From the NCBI GenBank assembly GCA_030584105.1, contig CP129491.1, positions 2,108,001 through 2,172,000 of the forward strand: a stretch of 64,000 nucleotides of DNA. Direction: 5' to 3'. The position numbers and the translations under genes are program-made. This stretch comes from UTCHB3 sp002050155. GTDB lineage: Bacteria; Bacteroidota; Ignavibacteria; Ignavibacteriales; Ignavibacteriaceae. The first letter of the stretch is position 1. Each line of letters opens with the position of its first letter. Positions 1-8,917 of the stretch are shown in pieces. A model generated the notes under the pieces. That model had not been told where the DNA came from. It did not search any database and was given only the letters and a program-made list of their open reading frames with translations.

Positions 1-1131
1 AATGCGGTAACTGTGGGTGAGGTGTGGTCGCCTACTTCGCAGGTTGTGCCTTACTGCAACGGTGATAAACTCGACCTTTGTTTTGAATTTGATCTCGCCG
101 GTGCGATAATCAGCGCTGTTAAGAACTCTGCACCGGCGGGTTTGGCTAATAAAATGGCTTCCGTTGTTTCGCAGTATCAGGCGCTGCAATACGCTACATT
201 TCTTACAAACCACGACCAGGACCGCGTTTACGGGCTGCTGAACCAAAACGAAAAATGGATGAAACTTGCAGCTTCAGTTTATCTCACACTCCCCGGAGTG
301 CCCTTTCTTTATTACGGCGAAGAAATTGGAATGAACGGCTTTGGCGACGACAGAAACAAGCGCCGCCCGATGGCTTGGACCCCGGGCACGAACGGTGGTT
401 TCACAACCGGTACGCCGTGGTATGGGTTAGGAACGCCCTACGCAAACAACAATGTGCAGGTGATGTCGGCTGATCCCGGCTCACTTTTAAGCAGATACCG
501 CAGGCTGATTCACTTGCGCAACAGCGAGCTTGCCCTTAGGCGTGGCGGCTACAGGGCGGGATCTTCCTCAAATTCATCTGTTTATGCTTTTGGCAGGGAT
601 TTGCGCAACGAAGCAATTTTTGTGATTCACAATTTCAGCGATTTCCCCGCGGCAAATTTCACCGTTTCGATGAACCAATCGAATCTTGCTATGGGAACCT
701 ATTACTTAGTTAACGCAGAAACGGGCGCCTCGCTTGGTGAAGTGTCGGTTAACTACCAGGGTGGCTTCACTGATCTGCAGCTTGCAACGGAACTCGGCGG
801 CAAAGAAAGCCTGATACTTAAAATCCAAAACACTCCGGCGGGTGTATCGGATGAAAATACCATACCGGGTACATTTACCCTTTACCCGAACTACCCGAAT
901 CCGTTCAACCCGGCTACTACGGTTTCATTCTCGCTGCCTTCCCGCGCACAGGTTGAGGTTGCAGTGTATAATCTGCACGGCGAGTGTGTTCAGGTGCTGC
1001 ACAGCGGGGTAACCGAACCCGGTTATTATGCAATGCAGTTTTCAGCGGAAAACCTTCCCTCGGGGGTTTATTTCATCCGCGCAATCAGTGGTTCGGTGCA
1101 ACAGACAGTTAAAGCAATTTTGCTGAAATAA
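1..1131 (+). CDS. Secreted GH13 alpha-amylase family glycosidase with type IX sorting domain (5' end outside window)
   Basis: The reading frame is open from the first base, so the start lies upstream; only the C-terminal part is present. It hydrolyses or rearranges alpha-glucans if it behaves like the family. Seen: GEVW at the very beginning matches GH13 region III with the catalytic Glu, and TNHDQDR (about residue 66-72 counted from base 13) matches region IV with the transition-state-stabilising Asp. The end of the catalytic barrel (PGVPFLYYGEE) and an all-beta C-terminal domain follow. The last 80 or so residues form a type IX secretion C-terminal domain beginning with NYPNPFNPATT, so the enzyme is probably exported across the outer membrane. 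The exact substrate (starch, maltodextrin, pullulan) cannot be told from this part. Confidence 0.85.
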   Translation, partial: NAVTVGEVWSPTSQVVPYCNGDKLDLCFEFDLAGAIISAVKNSAPAGLANKMASVVSQYQALQYATFLTNHDQDRVYGLLNQNEKWMKLAASVYLTLPGVPFLYYGEEIGMNGFGDDRNKRRPMAWTPGTNGGFTTGTPWYGLGTPYANNNVQVMSADPGSLLSRYRRLIHLRNSELALRRGGYRAGSSSNSSVYAFGRDLRNEAIFVIHNFSDFPAANFTVSMNQSNLAMGTYYLVNAETGASLGEVSVNYQGGFTDLQLATELGGKESLILKIQNTPAGVSDENTIPGTFTLYPNYPNPFNPATTVSFSLPSRAQVEVAVYNLHGECVQVLHSGVTEPGYYAMQFSAENLPSGVYFIRAISGSVQQTVKAILLK

Positions 1132-1320
1132 TAACTTTACAGAAATGGCTATTATTACTTTGTACTATGTAACAATTTTGCAGAAATAATGTAAAATCAG
1201 CCGCTCTTGCCAAACATTTACCACTCATTTCGGTATGATTGCCGTTCATCACATTTTTTGTTGATTTACACAAAAATTTTTAGCGTTTTTTTTTAATTTG
1301 CGTTTATAAAATGAATTAAG

Positions 1321-1355
1321 CGGCTGTTTGGGCGGGTATAACCCTCAGGCAGCCG
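1321..1355 (+). other. Composite hairpin in the leader of the TonB-receptor gene
   Basis: CGGCTG at 1321-1326 pairs with CAGCCG at 1350-1355, and inside it GGGT (1334-1337) pairs with ACCC (1341-1344). No T-run follows, so it is not an obvious intrinsic terminator. It ends 40 bp before the TTG start at 1395 and could be a 5' UTR structure. I recognise no riboswitch class in it. The rest of the 1132-1394 spacer is AT-rich and shows nothing else. Confidence 0.3.
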
Positions 1356-1394
1356 ATAATCTATACGCACTAATTCCTCACCAGGAGATTAAAT

Positions 1395-3623
1395 TTGAGA
1401 TATTTGCTGTTACTGTTACTCCTCCTGCCAATTTCTCTTCTACCACAGGCAACCCCCGACCCCCAAACCGCCACAATCAGAGGTTTTGTTAACGATTCCA
1501 CAAACGGCGAACCCGTGATTTACGCAAATGTGATCGTTAAGGGAACGAAAATCGGCGCTTCTACCAACACTTCGGGCTACTATATCATCACGGCGGTTCC
1601 TCCGGGAAAGCAGACGATAATTTTCTCGATGATTGGCTATCAACCGTTGGAAGTTGAAGTGGTGCTGCCTGATAACAAAATCACTCAGATCGATGTGAAA
1701 CTCGTACCCACTTCTTATACCACACAGACACTCACCATCTTTGGTGAAAAATCTGTTGAAGAAAATGCAACCGACATCGGGCTTGAAAAAATTACAGCTC
1801 AGGAGATTAAAAACTTACCAAAAGGCGTTGAGGCTGATATCTTAAGAACCCTGCAGTATTCTTCGGGCGTCAGCACCACGGGCGATGTTACGGCAAGATA
1901 CTTTGTGCGCGGCAGCGATAACGAGCAAAATGTGGTGCTGCTGAACGGGGCTACAATCTATAATCCGTTTCACGCTCTTGGCATTTTTTCGGTGGTTGAC
2001 CCCGAAATCGCCTCTGCACTCGAGTTTTACAAAGGCGGTTTTTCAGCACAATACGGCGGAAGGCTCTCTTCAGTACTGGATATTATAACGAAAGACGGGA
2101 ATAAAAACCGCTTTACTACCACGCTTAACGGCTCGCTTCTGGCGGCAAAAGCCTCAATCGAGGGTCCAATACCCGGAGGAAGTTTCATGCTGACGGGAAG
2201 AAAAAGCTACATGACTGAAACCCTAAACAAGTTTATGAACAACAAAACTTCACCTTTCGATTTCTACGATTACTCGCTGAAGGTGAACTACAGCAACCCT
2301 GAAATTTTGGAGAACTCGAAGTTTGTATTTCACCTTTTCGGAAGCCAGGATGACTTAAAAAACAACAACCCGACGAAGGAAGACTACAGCCTGCGGAATA
2401 ATGTTGTAGGGCTTAACTGGTATCAGGTGTGGGCTGCTCCAATCTTCTCGGAAATGACCTTTTCTTTCTCAACTTTCGACGCTGCAATAACTCCTAATTT
2501 CAGCACTGCAAAAGAACGGAAGAACAAAGTAACCGATTTCTCTTCCAAGTGGAATTTTACTTATATTTTCGACACCCGCGATGAACTTGGCGTAGGGCTT
2601 CAGACAACTATTTTTAATTCAAATCTGAATCAGCAAAACCTGCGCGGAACTCGCACCGAAATTGAGTCCGGGGGCGTTTCTATGAATATTTTCTTCAAAT
2701 ATAAATTCATGCGGTTCGAAAATTTTGGGTTAGATATCGGCGGAAGGCTGAACATGACCACCATTTCAAAAAACAGAGGCGGTTTCATCGAACCAAGAAT
2801 CAGTTCAACTTATAAACTGACCGACTGGCTCACACTGAAAGCCGCTTTTGGGAAATATTCGCAGGAAATTACAACCCTCGTGGATGAAAATGACCTGCTC
2901 TCAATCTTTGAACCATGGATTGTTGTACCCGACTACCTCGCAACCCAAGAAGCCTATCACTATATTTTTGGCGTGAAACTAACTCCCGTTAACAACATTG
3001 TGCTCGAGTTAGAGGGATACTACAAGGATATCAGAAATCTGACCGATTTTAACGATATGAAATTCACCGCAAACGACCCCGACCTTATTCAACTTAACGG
3101 CGAATCTTACGGGTTTGAAGCCGATCTCCTCTGGCAGAGCGATATGCTTTATTTAAAAGCCGGTTATTCACTCGGGTGGGCTTACAAATTCAGAGATGGC
3201 GTGCGTTTTGCACCAAGGTACGATACAAGGCACTCACTAAGTACTATTTTTGGGTTTACTCCCGGCGGCGGATGGAACTTCTATGTTACCTGGAACTTCT
3301 CAACCGGCAAACCTTACACGCCGCTTGGAGGTTACATCGACCGCTTTTCAATCGATGATTTCTGGAAACAATGGTTAGTGCTCGGGAACTACAACCCCAA
3401 AGCACTTTACGGCGCAGTGAACTCCGAAAGATTCCCCGTTTACCACAGAATGGATATTGGCGTTTCGAAAACACTCGTAATCTATTTTATGACATGCACA
3501 CTCGATTTCAGTATTATAAATGTTTACGACCGCCGGAACATTTTCTACTTTGACGACAAAACCGGCGAACGCGTTGATATGCTGCCGTTTCTGCCTTCTG
3601 TTTCACTGAAGGTGCAAATATGA
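1395..3623 (+). CDS. TonB-dependent outer-membrane receptor with carboxypeptidase-regulatory-like N-domain
   Basis: Starts at TTG with an AGGAG ribosome site ending about 8 bp upstream. A signal peptide (poly-Leu stretch ending near PQA, residue about 20) is followed by a CarboxypepD_reg-like beta-sandwich (about 27-105, with GEPVIYANVIVKGT) and a plug domain (about 125-235, with VRGSDNEQNVVLLNGATIY and QYGGRLSSVLDI). A 22-strand type barrel runs to the end. The family imports siderophores, vitamins, metals or glycans using TonB energy; nothing here fixes the ligand. The downstream lipoprotein gene overlaps it by 4 bp (ATGA), so the two are translationally coupled and probably work as a pair. 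Such DUF4249 partners are common next to this receptor type in Bacteroidetes. The C-terminus ends in Ile rather than the usual Phe or Tyr. Confidence 0.88.
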   Translation: MRYLLLLLLLLPISLLPQATPDPQTATIRGFVNDSTNGEPVIYANVIVKGTKIGASTNTSGYYIITAVPPGKQTIIFSMIGYQPLEVEVVLPDNKITQIDVKLVPTSYTTQTLTIFGEKSVEENATDIGLEKITAQEIKNLPKGVEADILRTLQYSSGVSTTGDVTARYFVRGSDNEQNVVLLNGATIYNPFHALGIFSVVDPEIASALEFYKGGFSAQYGGRLSSVLDIITKDGNKNRFTTTLNGSLLAAKASIEGPIPGGSFMLTGRKSYMTETLNKFMNNKTSPFDFYDYSLKVNYSNPEILENSKFVFHLFGSQDDLKNNNPTKEDYSLRNNVVGLNWYQVWAAPIFSEMTFSFSTFDAAITPNFSTAKERKNKVTDFSSKWNFTYIFDTRDELGVGLQTTIFNSNLNQQNLRGTRTEIESGGVSMNIFFKYKFMRFENFGLDIGGRLNMTTISKNRGGFIEPRISSTYKLTDWLTLKAAFGKYSQEITTLVDENDLLSIFEPWIVVPDYLATQEAYHYIFGVKLTPVNNIVLELEGYYKDIRNLTDFNDMKFTANDPDLIQLNGESYGFEADLLWQSDMLYLKAGYSLGWAYKFRDGVRFAPRYDTRHSLSTIFGFTPGGGWNFYVTWNFSTGKPYTPLGGYIDRFSIDDFWKQWLVLGNYNPKALYGAVNSERFPVYHRMDIGVSKTLVIYFMTCTLDFSIINVYDRRNIFYFDDKTGERVDMLPFLPSVSLKVQI

Positions 3624-3763
3624 GTAAATACGGAACCATGATTAAACTCAGTACTATAATTAAATTTGGAAATATGATTAAATTCCGGACTATGAGTAAA
3701 CTCAGAACTGTGGGTAAACCCGGGACTGTGAGTAAATTTGGGACTCTGATTAAGTTCGGTACT
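3620..3763 (+). repeat. 18-bp tandem repeat, 8 copies, covering the start region of the lipoprotein gene
   Basis: Units start at 3620, 3638, 3656, 3674, 3692, 3710, 3728 and 3746. A typical unit is ATGATTAAATTCGGTACT. Length is exactly 18 bp in every copy, so the reading frame is kept. Units are diverged from each other at several positions, but AAA at codon 3 is almost invariant (AAG in the last unit). Confidence 0.9.
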
Positions 3764-4729
3764 TCCCCTCTTACGGTGCTTTTTGTTGCAACACTCTTTA
3801 GCGGTCTTTTTACGGGGTGCGACTCAGGCTTCGACCCCAAAAAGAACTATGAAGAGAAATATTTAGTGAACCTTATAATAAAAGGTGATTCAATCGACCA
3901 AATAGCCGTGGTTTCGCGTTCGTTTAATGTGCCCGGCTACAACCCCAATGAAAACACCGAAAGCCCGTTTATTGAAGGTGCTGCCATTTCGCTTACTTCG
4001 AAATTTTACGGACAAACATACACTTTCAGAGACACCACTTCAACAGAAATCGGCGGGAAATACGGCAAACCGGCACCCATTTATAAATTAAGTTCAATGA
4101 GGGCGCGACCGAACGACTCGCTCACTTTGGTGGCTACTATGCCTAATGGAAAAGTGCTTACTTCCAAGTGCGTTGTTCCGCAAGTGGTGGATATCAGGCT
4201 TTCGAAAACATACATTTCTACTGTTACAAATAACCCCGACGAAAAAGCGCTGACTGTTCAATGGTCGGCTCCCCCGGAATATCTGTTCGTACCGAGATTG
4301 GTTCTCTATTATGCTACCGATAAAAACGGCGTCGTAAAGGGCTATAAAAGAGAAATACCGCTGAAATTTGTGGATGTTAACGGTGAATTGAAGCCTGTTT
4401 TTCCCGGTGTCACAAGGGATAAAATCCTGATTTACGATTATGCCGCTATTAATAAAGTGATGCTTGATATTTCCGCAGGGGATTATGACAAATATTCCTA
4501 TGTTATTCAGGACGCCTGGTTAGAAATTGTTGTTACCGATAAAAATCTTGCCAATTATTACGGCTCGACGGAAGGCTTCCTGGATGATTATTCCGTAAGG
4601 TTGGACGAAGTTACTTATTCAAATATCGAAGGAGGTCTGGGCGTATTTGGGGCTTACAAAGTTACCTCACGCAAACTGAATGTTGAAGAAAATTATGTGC
4701 AGTCTTTTGGGTATAGAAGCAGATTGTGA
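3620..4729 (+). CDS. DUF4249-like outer-membrane lipoprotein, partner of the TonB receptor, with a repetitive N-terminus
   Basis: The product has a lipobox (GLFTGC, Cys67) after a hydrophobic stretch starting SPLTVLFVATLF, so it is a lipoprotein. Its body resembles DUF4249 proteins, beta-rich lipoproteins of unknown role encoded beside TonB receptors (family match from memory). The first 48 residues are eight copies of a six-residue unit of the form M-S/I-K-L/F-x-T, encoded by an 18-bp tandem repeat that starts at the start codon. Several units begin with ATG or GTG, so translation could start at 3620, 3638, 3674, 3692, 3710 or 3728. The last of these leaves a normal signal-peptide n-region. 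The first ATG overlaps the receptor stop as ATGA, which favours 3620 as at least the ancestral coupled start. Confidence 0.7.
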   Translation: MSKYGTMIKLSTIIKFGNMIKFRTMSKLRTVGKPGTVSKFGTLIKFGTSPLTVLFVATLFSGLFTGCDSGFDPKKNYEEKYLVNLIIKGDSIDQIAVVSRSFNVPGYNPNENTESPFIEGAAISLTSKFYGQTYTFRDTTSTEIGGKYGKPAPIYKLSSMRARPNDSLTLVATMPNGKVLTSKCVVPQVVDIRLSKTYISTVTNNPDEKALTVQWSAPPEYLFVPRLVLYYATDKNGVVKGYKREIPLKFVDVNGELKPVFPGVTRDKILIYDYAAINKVMLDISAGDYDKYSYVIQDAWLEIVVTDKNLANYYGSTEGFLDDYSVRLDEVTYSNIEGGLGVFGAYKVTSRKLNVEENYVQSFGYRSRL

Positions 4730-4903
4730 TGGTGTATTTGAAAAACAATATGTATATTGTGGGTTAGTTATTCAGAAATAATTGATTTCGTGTTCGGGTG
4801 ATTTTCCCCGCGGGAGCCCTGTATATCTTTTACCGGAAATTGTCAGTCTTGCCGGGTAAGAGTTTTTAGTTTCAAGCTTTTAACTCAGTATTCCGGTTAA
4901 TAT

Positions 4904-5044
4904 AGCCTGTTTTCACGGAATAACTTGTTTTTACGGACCGGCCTGTTATACAGAATCACTTGTTCTCGGTATAACCTGTTTTTCCGGTATAACCTGTTAT
5001 ACAGAATCACCTGTCTTAAGGTATAACCCGTTTTTACGATAAGA
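4904..5044. repeat. Degenerate 16-18-bp tandem array upstream of the DoxX gene
   Basis: Eight units built on CCTGTTnnnnCGGTATAA follow one another. Two of them are the same 17-mer (CCTGTTATACAGAATCA, near 4940 and 4994). It fills most of the 4730-5137 spacer. No gene is seen in that spacer; the minus-strand open frame across it is a by-product of the repeat. Confidence 0.75.
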
Positions 5045-5137
5045 CTAACTATATTTGCACTTTTACGGGAACCTTGTTCCCAAATTAGATGTTGTAACAC
5101 TAATCTTATTTTTTAACCACATTTAACGGAGTATAAT

Positions 5138-5560
5138 TTGTCAACAAGTATTGGCTTACTTCTTATAAGAGTCCTTGCGGGCTTTGCAATGGTTTATGAC
5201 CATGGATATGCTAAGTTTCAGGTAATTGTCAATGGCGGAACTGATAAATTCATAAACTTTCTTGGTATGGGTCCACATGCCAGCATGGCGCTCTCGATGA
5301 CTGCAGAGTTCTTTTTCGCCATGTTTGTAGTTTTTGGTTTATTCACCCGTTTTTCGACCATATTTCTGATCATCAACATGGCAGTTGCGTTTTTTGTTGC
5401 TCATGCCGGCGACCCGTTTATCGAAAGAGAGCTTTCATTCTTGTATATGATCATATTCCTGATGCTTTTCTTCACCGGTGGCGGTAAATATTCACTTTCC
5501 ACATTTATTAAACCCCATATTCCGGAAAATAATCAACTGCTTCAATACTTGGCTGAATAG
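5138..5560 (+). CDS. DoxX family membrane protein
   Basis: A 140-residue protein with four hydrophobic helices, starting at TTG with CGGAG about 9 bp upstream. The N-terminal LLLIRVLAGFAMVYDHGYAKF, the central GMGPHASMALSMTAEFFFAMFVVFGLFTR (split over helices 2-3) and the end FFTGGGKYSLS match the DoxX/SURF4 fold. Members are small integral membrane proteins linked to quinone or thiol redox chemistry and to stress resistance; the role of this one is not determined. It stands alone between a repeat array and an intrinsic terminator, so it is probably monocistronic. Confidence 0.8.
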   Translation: MSTSIGLLLIRVLAGFAMVYDHGYAKFQVIVNGGTDKFINFLGMGPHASMALSMTAEFFFAMFVVFGLFTRFSTIFLIINMAVAFFVAHAGDPFIERELSFLYMIIFLMLFFTGGGKYSLSTFIKPHIPENNQLLQYLAE

Positions 5561-5634
5561 TTCTACCATACGAAAAGTTTACGGCTGATATCATCAGCGA
5601 AAAACTATAACCAATTTTGCAAGAAGCAAAAGAG

Positions 5635-5674
5635 AAAGGCTGTCTCGATTTAAATATCCGGCAGCCTTTTTTTT
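5635..5674 (+). terminator. Intrinsic terminator after the DoxX gene
   Basis: AAAGGCTGTC pairs with GGCAGCCTTT across a loop containing GATTTAAATATC, followed by T8. It belongs to the same sequence family as the hairpins at 53853, 59553 and 61285. Confidence 0.8.
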
Positions 5675-5856
5675 ATATGTTTTTCCCTTCAAATTACCCC
5701 CACAGAATCTTCCGGTTTTGATATTTTTTTTCTTTTTTCGTGTCTTCTTCTTTTCGGTCAGTTTTTTTTACAGTTTGCTTTTTTTGTAGTTAAAGAAAAT
5801 ATTCTTAATTTTAAGATGTGTTTTAAACTCATAATCTAACTAATCGGAGCATACGC

Positions 5857-7947
5857 ATGAAAAGATTCTTCTTCATTGTATCATTTTTCGTTATGTCCTT
5901 TGCTGTAAGCAATTTAATTGCACAGCCGCTTTCCGGGACATACTACATACCACAGGGCGGTAACCCACAGGGGTTTGCCAGCCTTTCTGCCGCTTGCGCA
6001 GCAATTTCTGCTAACGGCGCTTCAGGTACTGTCCTTTTTTATATCGACGGTAACCTCACTGAAAGCTCTAACTGCTTAATACAAACCGCAACTTTCACCG
6101 AGACAAACCGTTTAACCATCAAAGCAGCTCCGGGCAAAACCCCAACGGTTACTTTCCAGGGTATTAACGCCGGCAACGAGTTTATCACCATCAGCAGCTC
6201 GAGCTATATTACAATTGACGGATCGAATGGCACCGGTAACTCCCGCGATATGACTTTCGCTTTCGATAACGCTTCAGGGAAGTGGGGCATCGAAGTAACT
6301 GATGACTCAAAATTCCTCACAATCAAAAACCTGAAAGTTATCCCTGTGAATATCTTCAGAACGGGTCAAACCTCCGGTATTACATTGGACGGTTCTATTG
6401 CTGCGGTTGGGTTTGCACCTACGAATGCCTTCATTTCAAACTGCCAGATCGGAACAGATGCCGTTGCATGGGATGACGGTGTTGCTATCTGGGGTAACGA
6501 CGCCTCATCGCCCGCCGAAGCTACTGTTGTTGGATGTGAAGTCTATGCCCGCAGAAGAGGTATCACAACTTTCCACATTAGAAATAATATTTACGACCAT
6601 AACACTATCAATATCACCGATGCAAGAGCCGATCTCGGCTTCTACTCGGCAATTTATATTACCGGTAGTGTTACGGGAGACACTGTAAAAATTAACGGAA
6701 ATAAATTCAACAAAATGGCAATCAATACCTCTGCAAGCAAGTTTGCGGGGGCTATTGTTGTTTACGGTAACACCGGTGAAATAGTTGTTACCAACAACTT
6801 CATTGGTCCTGAATTTTCAAACACTGGAACAGCAACCGACAACAGGTTCTACGGCGTTGTCTTCGGCTCAGCAACCTGGAACGGAACAATTACTCTTGCT
6901 AACAATTCATTTAAAATTAACGCTCCCGGAACCGGAAACGCTGCGGCTATTGGTTTTAACCTGAATCCAAATTCAACTCAAACCATTAATGCCGTTAACA
7001 ATATTTTCATTCAGGATGGAAGTAACGCAAATTCGTACATTGTACACTACCCGATGGCTCTCGGTGGTAACAACTTAATCAACTTCGACTGGAACACCTA
7101 CTACCTCAGTGGTATCGGCTCCAACTTTGCGCTTTTGGATGCAGCAACCATTGCTACATTGAACGACTGGAAAACGGCCTCTTCTCAGGATGCTAACTCA
7201 AATTACAAGAGCGTAAACTTTGCCTCGGCTACCGACCTTCATCTTTCAGGTGCTTCTGTGGGTGACTGGGATTTAAGAGGAACTCCTCTCGCTTATGTTA
7301 CCAACGATATCGATGGTGACAGCAGACACGCTCTGTTCCCTTATAAAGGTGCTGACGAGGGCAACATTCCGCTGCCGGTTGAACTTTCTTCGTTCACTGC
7401 TAATATGAACGGCAACACTGTAGTGTTGGATTGGACAACGGCAACCGAAACAAACAACATGGGTTTTGATGTTGAAAAATCTTCCGACGGTGTTTCTTTC
7501 TCGAAAATTGGTTTCGTTAAAGGTTCTGGTACCACCACTTCTTCTAAAACTTATCAGTTCAAAGATGAGCAACCGAACGACGGTAAGACTTACTACCGAC
7601 TCCGTCAGATTGATCTGAATGGTCAGTTCGCATACTCACAGGTGATTGAAATTGAAACCTCAACGGTTACCGATTTCGTTATTTACCAGAACTACCCGAA
7701 CCCATTCAACCCATCCACCACGATTAAGTTCAACCTGCCTGCTGCTGCACAGGTTAACATTACCGTGTTCGATGTTATGGGTTCTGAAGTGGCTAACATC
7801 TTAACTAAAGACCTTGCTCAGGGCACACACTCAGTTGATTTCAACGCATCGCACTTAGCAAGCGGAAGCTACCTCTACACTATCACAGCAACAATGGCTG
7901 ACGGTACTGTTTACAGAGAATCAAAAAAGATGCAACTGCTTAAATAA
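5857..7947 (+). CDS. Secreted right-handed beta-helix protein with type IX sorting domain
   Basis: A signal peptide (about residues 1-22, ending LIAQP) precedes a long Ser/Asn/Gly-rich region (about 90-420). Recurrent N-x-F/I-x-x-N and ITIDGSNG turns there are typical of parallel beta-helix (pectate-lyase-like or NosD-like) proteins. A fibronectin-III-like segment beginning PLPVELSSFTANMNGNTVVL follows, then the C-terminal type IX sorting domain with NYPNPFNPSTTIKF and a final Lys-rich tail. The protein is expected to be exported to the cell surface or medium, perhaps acting on or binding polysaccharide. No catalytic residues can be assigned, so it may be an adhesin. A terminator follows at 7996. 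Confidence 0.8.
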   Translation: MKRFFFIVSFFVMSFAVSNLIAQPLSGTYYIPQGGNPQGFASLSAACAAISANGASGTVLFYIDGNLTESSNCLIQTATFTETNRLTIKAAPGKTPTVTFQGINAGNEFITISSSSYITIDGSNGTGNSRDMTFAFDNASGKWGIEVTDDSKFLTIKNLKVIPVNIFRTGQTSGITLDGSIAAVGFAPTNAFISNCQIGTDAVAWDDGVAIWGNDASSPAEATVVGCEVYARRRGITTFHIRNNIYDHNTINITDARADLGFYSAIYITGSVTGDTVKINGNKFNKMAINTSASKFAGAIVVYGNTGEIVVTNNFIGPEFSNTGTATDNRFYGVVFGSATWNGTITLANNSFKINAPGTGNAAAIGFNLNPNSTQTINAVNNIFIQDGSNANSYIVHYPMALGGNNLINFDWNTYYLSGIGSNFALLDAATIATLNDWKTASSQDANSNYKSVNFASATDLHLSGASVGDWDLRGTPLAYVTNDIDGDSRHALFPYKGADEGNIPLPVELSSFTANMNGNTVVLDWTTATETNNMGFDVEKSSDGVSFSKIGFVKGSGTTTSSKTYQFKDEQPNDGKTYYRLRQIDLNGQFAYSQVIEIETSTVTDFVIYQNYPNPFNPSTTIKFNLPAAAQVNITVFDVMGSEVANILTKDLAQGTHSVDFNASHLASGSYLYTITATMADGTVYRESKKMQLLK

Positions 7948-7995
7948 CAATTTCATCATAAACTATTGATCTTTTGTTATTAAAAACCTTTTAAG

Positions 7996-8024
7996 AAGCC
8001 CCTCGGCCAAAACCCGAGGGGCTT
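7996..8024 (+). terminator. Intrinsic terminator after the beta-helix protein gene
   Basis: An 11-bp perfect stem, AAGCCCCTCGG (7996-8006) with CCGAGGGGCTT (8014-8024), is followed by a short T-rich tract (GTATTTTG). Confidence 0.75.
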
Positions 8025-8085
8025 GTATTTTGTAAAGACTAAAAAATCGAATTAATCTGACGAATTAATATCATACTTTATTGAA

Positions 8086-8751
8086 ATGATTGCCATAGTT
8101 GACTACGGTGAGCGACCCTCATACCTACTCTTTCAGTTAGAAAAAGCGGGGTTTAAAGTTAAATTCACTTCTGTTGAGGCGGAATTATTACAGGCGGAAA
8201 GCATTATACTGCCGGATTGCCGTGATTTAAAAAAAGCCGTCAGACGGCTTCATATTCTGAACCTTTTTTCCATGTTGCGGATGGTGAACAAGCCTGTAAT
8301 CGGTATCGGCTATGGGTTTGCAATGATGTGCGAAAGGTTAGAACCTGTGGCTCGGGAAGGGCTTGGGTTTTTTCCCTTCAATGTGAACCGGGTGCAGGAG
8401 ACCGAACCTTTCCCCGAAAAACTAAACTGCGTGTTAAGCGCGGGTAACACGGGGAGCTTCGGCAGCATGGGCAACGCTGAAAAGGCAGAAACCACCGGTA
8501 GCACGGAAATGGCAGAAAACATGGCAAGTTTACCAATAAAAGGAATTAAAGAAACTTACGACAACCTTTATTTCGAAAAAATCTTCACACTTTCAACCGA
8601 TAAATACTCGTTCTTGCGGCTAAAAGAAATGCCATATCTTCCGGTTGCGTTCAGCAAAGAGAATTGCTGCGGATTTATATTCAACCCCGTTTTTTCAGGC
8701 GCTGAAGGGTTTGCCCTCCTTACACAATTGCTGAAAGAACAAATAAAGTAG
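8086..8751 (+). CDS. HisH-like class I glutamine amidotransferase homologue lacking the catalytic triad
   Basis: The overall layout follows HisH (glutaminase subunit of imidazole glycerol phosphate synthase). MIAIVDYG opens, ILPDCRDLKKAV stands where HisH has the GVGAF region, PVIGIGYGFAMMCE where it has the GICLGMQ nucleophile elbow, GLGFFP follows, and GFIFNPVFSGAEGFALL stands where HisH has the Q-F-H-P-E-K-S-G end. The nucleophile Cys is therefore Gly/Tyr, and the His-Glu pair is Asn and Val, so glutaminase activity is not expected. A low-complexity insertion (about residues 125-148, Gly/Asn/Glu-rich with duplicated AET/AEN motifs) lies in the middle. No hisF or other his genes are near. 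It may be a decaying gene or a non-catalytic paralogue. The frame is intact over 221 codons. Confidence 0.55.
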   Translation: MIAIVDYGERPSYLLFQLEKAGFKVKFTSVEAELLQAESIILPDCRDLKKAVRRLHILNLFSMLRMVNKPVIGIGYGFAMMCERLEPVAREGLGFFPFNVNRVQETEPFPEKLNCVLSAGNTGSFGSMGNAEKAETTGSTEMAENMASLPIKGIKETYDNLYFEKIFTLSTDKYSFLRLKEMPYLPVAFSKENCCGFIFNPVFSGAEGFALLTQLLKEQIK

Positions 8752-8836
8752 GTAATCCACCCGCTGTTTTTGCAGTTTTTTCAAACGGTTGTTTACAAAA
8801 AAAGAGCTGTCTAAATAATAAATTGTGCTTTAACAG

Positions 8837-8880
8837 AAAAGGCGGTTTACAGCCTTCTTAAAAAATAGGTAACCGCTTTT
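8837..8880. terminator. Imperfect hairpin between convergent genes, built from a copy of the esterase 3' end
   Basis: AAAAGGCGGTTTAC (8837-8850) can pair with GTAACCGCTTTT (8869-8880) with one bulge and one mismatch. The stretch from GGCGGTTTACAGCC to GGTAAC at 8841-8874 is nearly repeated at 8912-8945, where it forms the last codons of the esterase gene. The spacer hairpin thus contains a second copy of a gene end. It may terminate both convergent genes. Confidence 0.5.
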
Positions 8881-8917
8881 GAATACACCAATGAAGAAAT
8901 TGCCTATTATTGGCGGT

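Noticed and set aside
1321..1355. Cobalamin or other known riboswitch before the TonB receptor
   Set aside because: Only a short composite hairpin is present; none of the conserved cores I know (for example the B12 box) is visible.
4897..5100. 67-codon minus-strand gene rich in Arg, Tyr and Asn
   Set aside because: Translation of the 16-18-bp array upstream of the DoxX gene; periodic and without start signals.
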